Source: Burkholderia paludis (GTDB taxonomy: Bacteria; Pseudomonadota; Gammaproteobacteria; Burkholderiales; Burkholderiaceae). From it: a stretch of DNA of 64,000 nucleotides. The position numbers and the translations under genes were made by a program. Shown here piece after piece: positions 37,340 through 46,401 of the stretch (its first letter is position 1; every line of letters starts with the position of its first letter). The notes below the pieces were generated by a model, which saw nothing but the letters and a program-made list of their open reading frames with translations, ran no database searches and was not told where the DNA came from. The stretch spans positions 62,001 through 126,000 of the forward strand of contig NZ_JPGL01000014.1 in assembly GCF_000732615.1 (NCBI RefSeq). Reading direction: 5' to 3'.

Positions 37340-38452
37340 ATGAAACGGAAGGGATGGCTGCGTTTCGCGGCACCGGGCCTCGCGCTGTGCGCGCTGGCCG
37401 GCGCGGCCCGCGCCGACGAGGACAAGGTGCTGAACCTGTACAACTGGAGCAACTACTTCGCGCCGGATACGGTGTCGTCGTTCGAGAAGGAAACCGGCAT
37501 CAAGGTGCGCTACGACGCGTACGACAGCGACGAGACGCTGCAGTCGAAGCTGCTGACCGGCAACAGCGGGTACGACCTCGTGTGGCCGACCAACGACTTC
37601 ATGGCCAGGCAGATACAGGCCGGCGTCTATCGCAAGCTCGACAAGAGCCGCCTGCCGAACCTGAAGTATCTCGATCCCTCGCTGCTGAAGCAGATGGCGC
37701 AATCCGATCCCGGCAACCAGTACGGCGTGCCGTACATGTGGGGCACCGTCGGCGTCGGCTACGACCGCGCGAAGGTGAGCGCGATCCTCGGCAAGGACAT
37801 GCCGGCCGACAGCCTCGACCTGCTGTTCGACCCGGCGCTCGCGGCGCGCGTCTCGGCCCGGTGCGGGCTGGGCCTGCAGGACTCGGCGAGCACGGTGCTG
37901 CCGCTGGCGCTGCGCTACATCGGCCGCGATCCGATGCACCCGTCCGCGCAGGATTACGCGGCCGCGCAGGCGATGCTGATGAAGGTCCGGCCGTTCATCC
38001 GCGAATTCGTCGGTTCGTCCGACGCCAACGAGCTGATCGACGGCGAGCTGTGCGTGACGATCGGCTTCTCCGGCGCGATCAACCTGGCCGCGCAGAAGGC
38101 GAAGGCAAGCGACCCGAAGCGCGACATCGTGTACGACATTCCGCGCATCGGCAGCCTGATGTGGTTCGACGCGATGGTGATCCCGGCGTCCGCGAATCAT
38201 CCGGACAACGCGCATGCGTTCATCAACTATATCCTGCGTCCGGACGTGGTCGCGAAGATCTCGAACGCGACGCGCTACGCGAATGCGAACCAGGGGGCGC
38301 TGAAGCTGATGGACCCGGCGCTGGTTCGCGATCCGGGCGTCTATCCGGACGAGGCCACCCGGCGCACACTGTTCACGCCGATCGCCGAATCGCCGGCCGT
38401 GATGCGCCTGGAGGGCCGGACCTGGCTCGGTTTCAAGACGGCGCGACCGTGA
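37340..38452 (+). CDS. PotF-like polyamine-binding periplasmic protein
   Basis: This 370-residue protein has a signal peptide (cleaved near ARA-DE, residue 26) and is closely similar to putrescine-binding PotF: NLYNWSNYFAPDTVSSFEKE, SGYDLVWPTNDFMARQIQAG, YGVPYMWGTVGVGYDRAKVS, and NYILRPDVVAKISNATRYAN. It should bind putrescine, agmatine or another polyamine in the periplasm. No polyamine permease or ATPase is encoded in the window, so it is an orphan binding protein that would have to share a distant transporter or act as a sensor. It is 10 bp from aguB and 68 bp from an exported deiminase gene. Confidence 0.88.
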   Translation: MKRKGWLRFAAPGLALCALAGAARADEDKVLNLYNWSNYFAPDTVSSFEKETGIKVRYDAYDSDETLQSKLLTGNSGYDLVWPTNDFMARQIQAGVYRKLDKSRLPNLKYLDPSLLKQMAQSDPGNQYGVPYMWGTVGVGYDRAKVSAILGKDMPADSLDLLFDPALAARVSARCGLGLQDSASTVLPLALRYIGRDPMHPSAQDYAAAQAMLMKVRPFIREFVGSSDANELIDGELCVTIGFSGAINLAAQKAKASDPKRDIVYDIPRIGSLMWFDAMVIPASANHPDNAHAFINYILRPDVVAKISNATRYANANQGALKLMDPALVRDPGVYPDEATRRTLFTPIAESPAVMRLEGRTWLGFKTARP

Positions 38453-38471
38453 CGGCCCGCCCCGAAACCAT

Positions 38472-38498
38472 CGAAGCAACCGAAGCAACCGAAGCAAC
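38472..38498. repeat. Triplicated 9-bp tandem repeat
   Basis: CGAAGCAAC occurs three times in tandem in the gap between the PotF-like gene and the Tat-exported deiminase gene, just before that gene's AGAGGAA ribosome site. Copy-number change here could alter the spacing of the leader. Its significance is unknown. Confidence 0.7.
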
Positions 38499-38520
38499 CG
38501 GCAAGAGAAAGAGGAATGCC

Positions 38521-39633
38521 ATGACCACACGACGTCAACTGTTGAAACGCGGCCTGTCCGTATCGGGTGCGGCGCTGGCCGCCAGCGCGCTGGGCGGCTT
38601 GCTCGGACGCGCCGCGCACGCGCAGCAGGGCGCGATCTGGCATATGCCGGACGAGGGCGCGCCGCACACGGCGACCTGGATGGCGTTCGGCCCGAGCGAG
38701 GACATCTGGGGCGCGCGGCTGCTGCCGGCGGTGCGCGAGAATCTCGCGGCCGTCGCGAAGGCGATCGCCGCGCACGAGCCGCTGAAGATGCTGGTGCGGG
38801 AGCAGGACTACGCGATCGCGTCGCGGCTGTGCGGCGCGTCGGTCGAACTCGTCCAGCATCCGGTCGACGATCTGTGGATGCGCGACACGGGGCCCGTGTT
38901 CGTGAAGAACGCGTCGGGCCAGCTCGGCGGCGTGAGCTTCAATTTCAACGGCTGGGGCAACAAGCAGGAGCACGACCGGGACGCGGAGGTCGCGCCGTTC
39001 GTGGCCGAACGCGCCGGTGCGCGGCTGGTCGACACGCGGCTGGTGCTGGAAGGCGGCGGCATCGAGGTGGACGGCGAGGGCACCGCGATCATTACGCGCA
39101 GCTGCGTGCTCAATCCGAACCGCAATCCGCGCGTCAGCCAGGCACAGTGCGAGGCCGAGCTGAGCCGCCTGCTCGGGCTGAAGAAGATCATCTGGTTGCC
39201 CGGCATCGCCGGCAAGGACATCACCGACGGGCATACCGACTTCTACGCGCGCTTCACGAGCCCCGGCGTCGTGGTGGCCGGGCTCGACACGGACCCGTCG
39301 TCGTACGATCACGCGGTGACGCGGCAGCATCTGGAGATCCTGCGGAAATCCACCGATGCGAAGGGGCGGCCGTTGAAGGTCGTCGTGCTGCCGGGGCCGA
39401 AGACCGTCCGGCATACGTACGAGAACGACGAGTTCGCGGCCGGCTACATCAATTTCTACGTGTGCAACCGCGCGGTAATCGCGCCGCAATTCGGCGACAG
39501 CCGCGCCGACCGCAATACGCGCGATACGCTCGTCGACCTGTTCCCCGGCCGCGAGGTCATTCAGCTGAACATCGACGCCATTGCCGCGGGCGGCGGCGGC
39601 ATCCACTGCACGACGCAACAGCAGCCGGCCTGA
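38521..39633 (+). CDS. Tat-exported agmatine-deiminase-family enzyme
   Basis: This 370-residue paralogue of AguA keeps the catalytic features (DDLWMRDTGPVFV, ITDGHTDFYARF, GGGGIHCTTQQQP with Cys363) but begins with a twin-arginine signal: Arg4-Arg5 in TRRQLLKRGL, a hydrophobic stretch, and a probable cleavage after AAHA (residue 34). It should be folded in the cytoplasm and exported to the periplasm. There it might act on agmatine or on arginine residues of peptides; the Pfam family also contains the Porphyromonas peptidylarginine deiminase. It follows the PotF-like gene by 68 bp and is probably in the same operon. Confidence 0.88.
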   Translation: MTTRRQLLKRGLSVSGAALAASALGGLLGRAAHAQQGAIWHMPDEGAPHTATWMAFGPSEDIWGARLLPAVRENLAAVAKAIAAHEPLKMLVREQDYAIASRLCGASVELVQHPVDDLWMRDTGPVFVKNASGQLGGVSFNFNGWGNKQEHDRDAEVAPFVAERAGARLVDTRLVLEGGGIEVDGEGTAIITRSCVLNPNRNPRVSQAQCEAELSRLLGLKKIIWLPGIAGKDITDGHTDFYARFTSPGVVVAGLDTDPSSYDHAVTRQHLEILRKSTDAKGRPLKVVVLPGPKTVRHTYENDEFAAGYINFYVCNRAVIAPQFGDSRADRNTRDTLVDLFPGREVIQLNIDAIAAGGGGIHCTTQQQPA

Positions 39634-39783
39634 GCACGGCCCCGGACCGGTCCGCGTGACCAGCCCGGCGGCCGCCTTTCTCGCCCTGTCTTTACGGACT
39701 ACTGAAAATAATGCGGAATCCGTCCCGAGGGACGGACGCCGGCGCGCACGCGTGCACGCCGGCCGCGCCAAGGAGTTGAATAC

Positions 39784-41298
39784 ATGACGAAGAAACACAC
39801 CCGTGCGGGCACGGGCATGCTGGTGCGGCACCTGCCGGATGCCGGCCGGCGCGGCTTCATCCGCCGTTCGGCCGCGTGGCTCGGCATGCCGCTGCTGGGC
39901 AGCCTGGCCGCGTGCGGCGGCGGTGACGGTTCCGGGGCGGCCGCCACGCCACGTACGGCGCCGTCGACGCCGGCGGTGCGGCAAGCCGCCTACCGGCTGC
40001 CGGCCGAAGACGCGCCGCACGCGTCGACGCTCATGGCGTTCGCATCCGGCGCGGACGGCATCTGGACACCGGTCACGCCGCAGAGTACTGACGCCGGCAT
40101 CGATCGCGTCCGGGCCGACCTGATGGACGTCGCGAAGGCGATCGGCGCGACCGAACCGGTCGACATGCTGGTGCTGCCGGCCGATCTGGATGCGGCGCGC
40201 GCGCTGCTCGCGACCGCGAGCGCCGCGAATCCCGACCTGCATGCACGTTATGCGGCGCGCGCGGCCGGCACGGGCGGGGTCAACCTCGTGCCGCTCGACG
40301 GCGGTTTCAACGATTTCTGGGTGCGCGATACGGGGTGCCTGTTCGTCAGGGACACGGCCAACGGCAACGCGCTGAACGCGGTCGGCTTCAATTTCAACGG
40401 CTGGGGCAACGCGAACACCGACGGCGCCGGCCTGAGTCCGGGGACGACGATCCCGCCGGAGATCGCGGCGGCGAGCAACCGGTCGAAGGCGGGCAAGTTC
40501 TTCCAGCCGTTCGGCCGCGACAGCGCGGTGGCGGGGTGGATGGCGCAGACGAAAGGCGTGCCGCTGATCCGGAGCACCCTGACGCTCGAAGGCGGCGCGA
40601 TCGAATTCGACGGCGACGCCACGGCGATCCTGACCGAGTCGGCCGTGCTGCACGTGAATCGCAATCCGCAACTGTTCGACATTCCGAACGGCGCGATTGC
40701 GCGCGCGACGCTGTTGCCGACCGCGAAGGATACCGTGCTCGCCGAATTGCAGCGCACGCTCGGCGTGCGCAAGATCATCTGGTTGCCGGGCACGGCGACC
40801 TATCCGCGCGGCAGCGGCGCCGGGGGCGCCGATGGCGTGGCGACACCGGCCGGCGAGAGCGACATCACGAACGGCCACGTCGATTTTTACGCGCGTTTCC
40901 TGGCACCCGGTGTGGTCGCGTGCTGCTACGACGCGTCGAATTCGACCGGCGAGCGCGCGTTGACGGATGCGAACCGGCAGCGCCTCGCGGGCCAGACCGA
41001 TGCCAGCGGACGACCGCTGCAGATCGTCGAACTCGTGCCGCCGGTCAATTTCGGCACGTCCGCCGGAACCACGCTGAACGACCGGCAGATGTCGCATTTC
41101 GCGGCCGGCTACATCAACTTCTACACCTGCAACGGCGCGCTCGTGATGCCGAAATTCAACGATGCGGCAGCCGATGCGGCCGCGGTCGCGGCCGTCCGCC
41201 CGTACGCGGGGAGCCGGGCAATCGTGCAGGTCGACATCCTCGGCATCGCGTCGGGCGGCGGCGGCATCCATTGCTCGACGCGGGAAATACCGGCCTGA
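39784..41298 (+). CDS. Tat lipoprotein of the agmatine-deiminase family
   Basis: This third paralogue has 504 residues, longer than the usual 340-370. It has a twin-arginine motif (Arg22-Arg23 in GRRGFIRRSAAW) followed by a lipobox LAAC (Cys44) and a Gly/Ser-rich linker, so it should be a Tat-exported lipoprotein. Catalytic blocks are retained: FNDFWVRDTGCLFV, ITNGHVDFYARF and GGGGIHCSTREIP (Cys497). Extra length comes from insertions of about 40-50 residues near 200-245 and 330-350. A conserved Gly-Pro after the catalytic Asp is changed to Gly-Cys, and the terminal QQQP to REIP, which may change substrate. An AAGGAG site precedes the ATG. Confidence 0.85.
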   Translation: MTKKHTRAGTGMLVRHLPDAGRRGFIRRSAAWLGMPLLGSLAACGGGDGSGAAATPRTAPSTPAVRQAAYRLPAEDAPHASTLMAFASGADGIWTPVTPQSTDAGIDRVRADLMDVAKAIGATEPVDMLVLPADLDAARALLATASAANPDLHARYAARAAGTGGVNLVPLDGGFNDFWVRDTGCLFVRDTANGNALNAVGFNFNGWGNANTDGAGLSPGTTIPPEIAAASNRSKAGKFFQPFGRDSAVAGWMAQTKGVPLIRSTLTLEGGAIEFDGDATAILTESAVLHVNRNPQLFDIPNGAIARATLLPTAKDTVLAELQRTLGVRKIIWLPGTATYPRGSGAGGADGVATPAGESDITNGHVDFYARFLAPGVVACCYDASNSTGERALTDANRQRLAGQTDASGRPLQIVELVPPVNFGTSAGTTLNDRQMSHFAAGYINFYTCNGALVMPKFNDAAADAAAVAAVRPYAGSRAIVQVDILGIASGGGGIHCSTREIPA

Positions 41299-41309
41299 GC
41301 AGGTCCCGT

Positions 41310-41433
41310 CATATCGATATGGAAATCGATTCGTTGTCCGTCACGCACGAATTCCGTAATCTGAACCCGTAGTTCGTGTGACACCTCCTTGACTGGGATT
41401 CGCGCCCGCTGCGTGCAGCGGGCGTCTTTTTTT
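41310..41433 (+). ncRNA. 124-bp repeat copy 1: candidate small RNA with intrinsic terminator
   Basis: This element is 94% identical (8 mismatches, no gaps) to 51799-51922. It starts with the palindrome CATATCGATATG, contains a small hairpin GAAC-CCGTA-GTTC (41363-41375), then CACCTCCTT (41382-41390), which equals the anti-Shine-Dalgarno end of 16S rRNA, and ends in a strong terminator: CGCCCGCTG (41403-41411), loop CGTG, CAGCGGGCG (41416-41424), then TCTTTTTTT. Conservation continues well upstream of the terminator, so it is more than a shared terminator. It could be the 3' part of the preceding lipoprotein transcript or an independent sRNA; no promoter was confirmed. Confidence 0.55.
41403..41433 (+). 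terminator. Intrinsic terminator in repeat copy 1
   Basis: A perfect 9-bp stem CGCCCGCTG/CAGCGGGCG with loop CGTG is followed by TC and seven T. It would end the agmatine-deiminase lipoprotein transcript and any small RNA encoded in the repeat. Confidence 0.92.
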
Positions 41434-42160
41434 GCGCGTGCCATCTGCCACGGCGCCACGTTTCTTCCACGCATCCTCCACGCCCGCCGATACGCGCCGC
41501 CATTCCGGCGGTTGTTCGGCCGCGCATGCATGCTCCGGCCCGCGCCGCGATTTTTACTTGCCATCCGGTTCCGGCCGTTCGGACCGACGGAAACTGAACC
41601 GTGCGAGTTATTCCCGTGTATCGCAGTCATCGAAACATAGCTAAAACGTCGAGCAAGCGTGCGGTTTCTTTTGAATTGTCAGTGGCGCTTTATATTTAAA
41701 CCGACAGTTTCGGTTATCGGATTAGGTCTTGTCCTAAACGTATACGTCGGAATCTGATTTTTCGGGTGATCTGAAAAATTCCCGGCATTGCGTATATTGA
41801 CGCGCCTTTTTCTTCATGCTTGGTCGGCTTCGTCGATTGCCCGCAGCGCATGAGGGTCGGGCGTTTCGGGGCGACATGATTTCTCGGAAAACCGTTTCGA
41901 TAGCAGGCGGGAAAATTGATTTATCGAATCCGGTTCTGCGGAAGCGCGATATGCTTTACTAATTTCTTACTTGTACGATATTCATTTCAAGTCTGGATAA
42001 ATAGAATTGCGGGGTCGTCAATATTCGAAGGGGCGGGAAAGATTTCGCTGCCTTGGAAATGACGATGCGGCCGTCATCTCGCGTCGTGCCAATGAAGCAA
42101 GCGGCATTGCGCCTGTCGGCCGGTATGCCACAAGCCAATCAATCTCATAGGAACGTGGAA
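41434..42160. promoter_or_regulatory. AT-rich regulatory region of the fimbrial operon
   Basis: No credible gene is present. From about 41640 the sequence becomes clearly AT-rich. It contains the dyad TTAGG-TCTTGT-CCTAA (41722-41737) followed at once by the palindrome CGTATACG (41739-41746), and many A/T runs to 42010. Long AT-rich upstream regions bound by silencers and response regulators are usual for fimbrial operons. The fimbrial promoter probably lies in the right half. Confidence 0.5.
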
Positions 42161-42745
42161 ATGAAGATGAAACTTCTTCGGTGCTGGGTTGCGGCCGGTA
42201 TCGCCGGCGCCGTACTGGCCCCGACGGTTGCCCATGCATATGACGGGACGATCAAGTTCGAGGGAAGCATCTCGGACGTCACGTGCAACATCAACGGCCA
42301 GGCGCCGGGCGTGGACAACATCCGCGAAGTATCGCTGGGCAACCATATCAACCCGAGCACGTTCGCCACGGCCGGTTCGACGTCCACGCCGGTGCCGTTC
42401 GCGCTGAATATCGGCGGCAACGCGGGTTGTACCGACGACACCAAGGTCGTGATCGATTTCGACCCGGCGTCGGTCAACGTCAATCCGGCAACCGGCAACC
42501 TGAAGCTCGTCGGAACCAAGCCCGCCGAAGGCGTGGAGATCCAGGTCAGCGACGCCGGCAACGGCAAGGCCGGCAAGATCTGGCTCGGCAAGCCGCAAAA
42601 CCTGGCGGATGCGCAGGTCGCGACCGTGAAGAACAATACGGCGACCCTGACCTATTCGGCCGTCTACGTGTCGACGGTCGATCAGGCCGGAATCAAGACC
42701 GGGTCGGGCAATTCGTTCATCCGCTACACGCTGGCCTATTACTGA
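42161..42745 (+). CDS. Chaperone-usher fimbrial major pilin
   Basis: This 194-residue protein has a signal peptide (cleaved near AHA-YD, residue 25) and an incomplete Ig-fold pilin domain. The N-terminal donor strand YDGTIKFEGSISDVTCNING is followed by the disulfide partner Cys in NAGCTDDTK. It ends with the penultimate-Tyr beta-strand SFIRYTLAYY required for chaperone recognition. It should be the main subunit of the fimbria assembled by the genes that follow. The ATG at 42161 has AGGA 8 bp upstream; another ATG two codons later is possible. The chaperone gene starts 12 bp after its stop. Confidence 0.9.
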   Translation: MKMKLLRCWVAAGIAGAVLAPTVAHAYDGTIKFEGSISDVTCNINGQAPGVDNIREVSLGNHINPSTFATAGSTSTPVPFALNIGGNAGCTDDTKVVIDFDPASVNVNPATGNLKLVGTKPAEGVEIQVSDAGNGKAGKIWLGKPQNLADAQVATVKNNTATLTYSAVYVSTVDQAGIKTGSGNSFIRYTLAYY

Positions 42746-42757
42746 TCGCCGCAGTCC

Positions 42758-43528
42758 ATGTCCCGTGCCATGACCCTGTTATTTCGTACTATTAATCATG
42801 TAGTGATGTGCTGTGTCATGGCATGGGCTGCCTGTGCCGCGCCGGCACAGGCGGCGCTTGTGTTGAACGGCACGCGTATCGTCTTCCCGGAGCGCGAGCG
42901 CGACGTGACGGTGCGCGTCGAAAACACGTCGGAGCAGCCGGTACTGGCGCAGAGCTGGATCGACGACGGCCGCGTCGACGTGCCTCCCGAGCAATTGCAG
43001 GTGCCGTTCGTCGTCGCGCCGGCCCTGAAGCGCGTCGAGCCCGGTCGCGGCGCCGTGCTGCGCATTACGCACACGCCGGCGTCGCTGCCCGGCGATCGCG
43101 AATCGGTCTACTGGCTGAACGTCCTCGAGGTGCCGGCCAGCCAGAAGGATAGCGACAACCAGCTGCGCTTCGGATTCCGCACGCGCATCAAGCTTTTCTT
43201 TCGACCGACGGCGCTCGCCGACGGCGTGGACGCCGCGCCCGATCAACTGGTGTGGAAGACGGTCGCGGCAGCGCCAGGCGGGCACGAACGCAAGCTCGTG
43301 CTCGAAGTGGCCAACCCGACGCCGTACTACGTGTCATTCGGCAAGGTGGAGAGCGATGCGGGCGGCACGTTCGCATCGGCAGGTGGCGGAATGGTCGCGC
43401 CGTTCGGCCACGCGCAGTTCGTGCTGCCGGGTGTCGCGACATCGGCGAACAAGGCTGCAACCGTGCGGTACATGGTCATCGACGACTATGGCGGACGCAC
43501 CACGATAACGAAAAAACTGGCGGACTGA
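42758..43528 (+). CDS. Fimbrial periplasmic chaperone (PapD-like), first copy
   Basis: This 256-residue protein has a signal peptide (cleaved near AQA-AL) and the PapD two-domain Ig fold. Strand A1 is LVLNGTRIVFPERERDVTVR, the subunit-capping strand region is ESVYWLNVLEVPAS, and IKLFFRPTAL precedes the second domain. The conserved Arg and Lys that anchor the pilin C-terminus are present (RIVF, RIKLFF). It shuttles subunits to the usher. No clear ribosome site precedes ATG 42758; ATG 42770 is an alternative. The locus encodes a second chaperone after the usher. Confidence 0.9.
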   Translation: MSRAMTLLFRTINHVVMCCVMAWAACAAPAQAALVLNGTRIVFPERERDVTVRVENTSEQPVLAQSWIDDGRVDVPPEQLQVPFVVAPALKRVEPGRGAVLRITHTPASLPGDRESVYWLNVLEVPASQKDSDNQLRFGFRTRIKLFFRPTALADGVDAAPDQLVWKTVAAAPGGHERKLVLEVANPTPYYVSFGKVESDAGGTFASAGGGMVAPFGHAQFVLPGVATSANKAATVRYMVIDDYGGRTTITKKLAD

Positions 43529-43568
43529 GCAGGCCGTCAGGCAGCACCGCACCGAGGCACGATTCAAC

Positions 43569-46397
43569 ATGCCGTTTCACGCGTCGATACGACGGTCTGT
43601 TGATTCGGCATGCGAAACAACATGGTTTTTCATGCAGACCTTACCGGCAATTCCTTCCTTGTGCGCCCCGGTACCCGCGCCGCGCCGTCGGTCGCGTTCG
43701 CGTCGGCGGGCGATCGCATCGGCACTGACGCGGGTGGCGGTCGCGGTCGCGAGCGCGGGCATGCTCGTGGAGCGTGCGGCCGCGGCGACTGCCGCGCCGG
43801 CGCGCGACAGCGCCGGCCACGACGCACCGGCTGCGGTGGAGCCCGCATGGCCGGCCGGCGACGCGATCCGCTTCGACGAATCGATGCTGATGCACGGGGC
43901 CGGAGCCACACCGATCGACACGACGCCCTACGAGCGTCCGAACGTGCTGGTGGAAGGGCTGCGCCGCGTGGATTTCGTCGTCAACGGGCAATGGCGCGGC
44001 GTGGAAGAGATTACGTTCCGGCGCGCCGGCGACGGCCGCGTCCGGCCATGCTACGACCGCGCGATCCTGCAGCGCGCGGGCGTCGATCTGGCGCGCAGCG
44101 AGCGCGGCCAGGATCGCGATGCGCCGCCCGAGCCGATGCCGGACGGGCTGCTTTGCGAGCCAATCTCCCGCCATGTGCCCGGGGCCGAGCTGTCGTTCGA
44201 CCAGGACGAACAGAAACTGTATCTGGTCGTTCCGCAGTTCTACATGCGGCTCGCGAGCCGCAGCAATTACGTCGATCCGTCGACCTGGACGAACGGCGTG
44301 CCGGCCGCACTCGTGAACTACAACGCGATGGCGTTTACGACGCGCGCCAGCGGCTACGAGTTCGCGCAGCTCTATACGGGGCTGACGATGGGCGCGAACG
44401 CCGGGCCGTTCCGGATTCGCCATACGGGCAATTTCACCTGGTCGCAGCGCGGAGCGATGCGCTATCAGCGCGGCAACGTCTATGCGCAGACGGATCTGCC
44501 CGCATGGCGGGCGCAGTTGCTCGTCGGGGAAAGCTCGACGAGCGGCGATCTGTTCGACGCCGTATCGTTTCGCGGCATCCAGATATCGAGCGACGACCGG
44601 ATGCTGCCCGACACGCTGCGCTACTACGCGCCCGTCGTGCGCGGCGTTGCGCAATCCAATGCGCGCGTGACGATCCGCCAGCGCGGCTATCTCGTGTACG
44701 AAACGACGGTCGCACCGGGGCCGTTCGAGCTCGACGACCTGCAGGCGATGAGTTACGGCGGCGACCTGAACGTGACGGTGACCGAATCGAACGGCGACGC
44801 GCACAGCTTCGTCGTGCCGTTCGCGACGACGGTCCAGTTGCTGCGCCCGGGGAGCACGCGATTCAGTGCGATGGCGGGCCGTGCAATCGATTTCGGTTCC
44901 AGTGCGGGCGGCGGTGCGCAATATGTCGGCCAGTTCACCGTGCAGCGCGGGATCAACAACCTGGTGACCGCATACGGCGGCGGCGCATTTGCCGGACGCT
45001 ACCAGTCGGTGCTGACGGGCATCGCGTTCAACACGCCGATCGGCGGCATCGCGGCCGACGTCACGGTCGCGCGGGCGCAGCCCGCCGGCGCCGGGCGGAT
45101 GAACGGCTCCAGCATCCGCGTGTCGTACAGCAAGAATTTGCCGAACAGCGGCACGAACTTCTCGCTGCTCGCGTACCGCTATTCGACCAAAGGCTATCTC
45201 GGCCTGAGCGATGCGCTGCAACTGGCCGGCAGGACCGCCCAGGGGCTATCCACCGACGCGTTTCCGCGGTTGCGCAACCGAGTCGATCTCAACCTCAGCC
45301 AGCAGGTCGGGCAGGCCGGCAACGTCTATCTGAACGGCTCGTCGCTCAGCTATTGGACGGGGCGCGGCCAGACGCTCAGTTTCACGCTCGGCTACAGCAA
45401 GCAATGGCGCGACGTGACGGTGAACGCGTCGGTGCAGCGGGTGCGCAACGTGTCCGCCGGCATGTCGTCGTTCGGGCGTCCGGCCGGCAACACGCTCGCG
45501 AGCGTGAGCGTGTCGATTCCGCTCGACCGGAACGCGCGCCGCGCACCGACGTTCAACACGCTCGTCACGCACGACAGCAGCGCGGGCACCAGTGCGATGG
45601 CCGGCGTGTCCGGGCGCTTCGGCGAACAGGGTGACGGCTCGTACTCGCTGTCGGCGACCTACGACGGCAGCAACCGCGCGTCGTCGGGCAGCTTCGGCGT
45701 CGGCTACCGGATGCCGACGGCGTCGCTCGCGGGCAACTTCGGGATGGGCAGCGGCTACCAGCAGGCGTCGCTCAGCGCGTCGGGCGGGCTGGTCGTACAC
45801 CGGGGCGGCGTGACGCCCGGGCCGACGCTGGGCGAGACCGTCGGCATCGTGCGCGCGCCGGACGCGCAGGGCGCGTCGGTCGGCACGTCGGACGCCCGGG
45901 TCAACCGGTCCGGCTATGCGATCGTCCCGAGCCTCGTGCCTTATCAGCTCAACCGGATCGACATCGATCCGAAAGACATTCCCGACGACGTCGAGATGAC
46001 GACGGTCTCGCGCAGCGTCGCCCCCCGCGCCGGCGCGGTCGTGCTGCTTTCCTACGACACGGTGAAGGCGCGCGCGCTGCTGATCGACACGACGATGGAG
46101 GACGGCCGGCCGTTGCCGTTCGCCGCGCGCGCGCTCGATGCGCGGACGGGCGCATTGCTCGGGGCAGTCGGTCAGGGCAGCCGCCTGTTCGTACGCAGCG
46201 GCGAGCACGACGGGCACATCCGGGTCGAGTGGGGCCCGCGCGAGGATCAGCAGTGTGCGATCGACTATTCGGTGCCGGCGGAGCAGCGCGCGGGCACGGG
46301 CTACGTGACGCTCACGCGCGTGTGCCGTTCGCCGGCGTCGCTGCCGCCGCTGCCGCTGCCGCCGTCGGCCGCGACGGCTCCCGCCGGGAGGCCGTAG
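43569..46397 (+). CDS. Fimbrial outer-membrane usher protein
   Basis: This usher of about 942 residues has a long N-terminal leader (with alternative start ATG 43632), an N-terminal chaperone-binding domain (VLVEGLRRVDFVVNGQWRGV), a 24-strand barrel with plug (YYAPVVRGVAQSNARVTIRQ, GPFELDDLQAMSYGGDLNV) and two C-terminal domains (RAGAVVLLSYDTVKARALLI). It forms the pore through which chaperone-bound subunits polymerise. The conserved C-terminal Cys pair is present (QQCAIDY, TRVCRS). The next gene starts 4 bp after its stop. Confidence 0.9.
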   Translation: MPFHASIRRSVDSACETTWFFMQTLPAIPSLCAPVPAPRRRSRSRRRAIASALTRVAVAVASAGMLVERAAAATAAPARDSAGHDAPAAVEPAWPAGDAIRFDESMLMHGAGATPIDTTPYERPNVLVEGLRRVDFVVNGQWRGVEEITFRRAGDGRVRPCYDRAILQRAGVDLARSERGQDRDAPPEPMPDGLLCEPISRHVPGAELSFDQDEQKLYLVVPQFYMRLASRSNYVDPSTWTNGVPAALVNYNAMAFTTRASGYEFAQLYTGLTMGANAGPFRIRHTGNFTWSQRGAMRYQRGNVYAQTDLPAWRAQLLVGESSTSGDLFDAVSFRGIQISSDDRMLPDTLRYYAPVVRGVAQSNARVTIRQRGYLVYETTVAPGPFELDDLQAMSYGGDLNVTVTESNGDAHSFVVPFATTVQLLRPGSTRFSAMAGRAIDFGSSAGGGAQYVGQFTVQRGINNLVTAYGGGAFAGRYQSVLTGIAFNTPIGGIAADVTVARAQPAGAGRMNGSSIRVSYSKNLPNSGTNFSLLAYRYSTKGYLGLSDALQLAGRTAQGLSTDAFPRLRNRVDLNLSQQVGQAGNVYLNGSSLSYWTGRGQTLSFTLGYSKQWRDVTVNASVQRVRNVSAGMSSFGRPAGNTLASVSVSIPLDRNARRAPTFNTLVTHDSSAGTSAMAGVSGRFGEQGDGSYSLSATYDGSNRASSGSFGVGYRMPTASLAGNFGMGSGYQQASLSASGGLVVHRGGVTPGPTLGETVGIVRAPDAQGASVGTSDARVNRSGYAIVPSLVPYQLNRIDIDPKDIPDDVEMTTVSRSVAPRAGAVVLLSYDTVKARALLIDTTMEDGRPLPFAARALDARTGALLGAVGQGSRLFVRSGEHDGHIRVEWGPREDQQCAIDYSVPAEQRAGTGYVTLTRVCRSPASLPPLPLPPSAATAPAGRP

Positions 46398-46401
46398 GTC
46401 G

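Noticed and set aside
38341..41271. 976-codon minus-strand frame across the agmatine paralogues
   Set aside because: The three sense genes have recognisable catalytic motifs and proper starts, while the antisense product is Arg/Asp/Ala-rich and resembles no family.
41310..41433. Possible short protein on the minus strand of the repeats (a strong AAGGAGG is present there)
   Set aside because: No ATG, GTG or TTG lies at a suitable distance after AAGGAGG, and the two copies differ at amino-acid-changing positions. The terminator on the plus strand supports an RNA in that direction instead.
41434..42160. Insertion-sequence or phage remnant in the AT-rich gap
   Set aside because: No transposase or integrase fragment, terminal inverted repeat or target duplication could be seen; AT-rich fimbrial promoter DNA explains it better.
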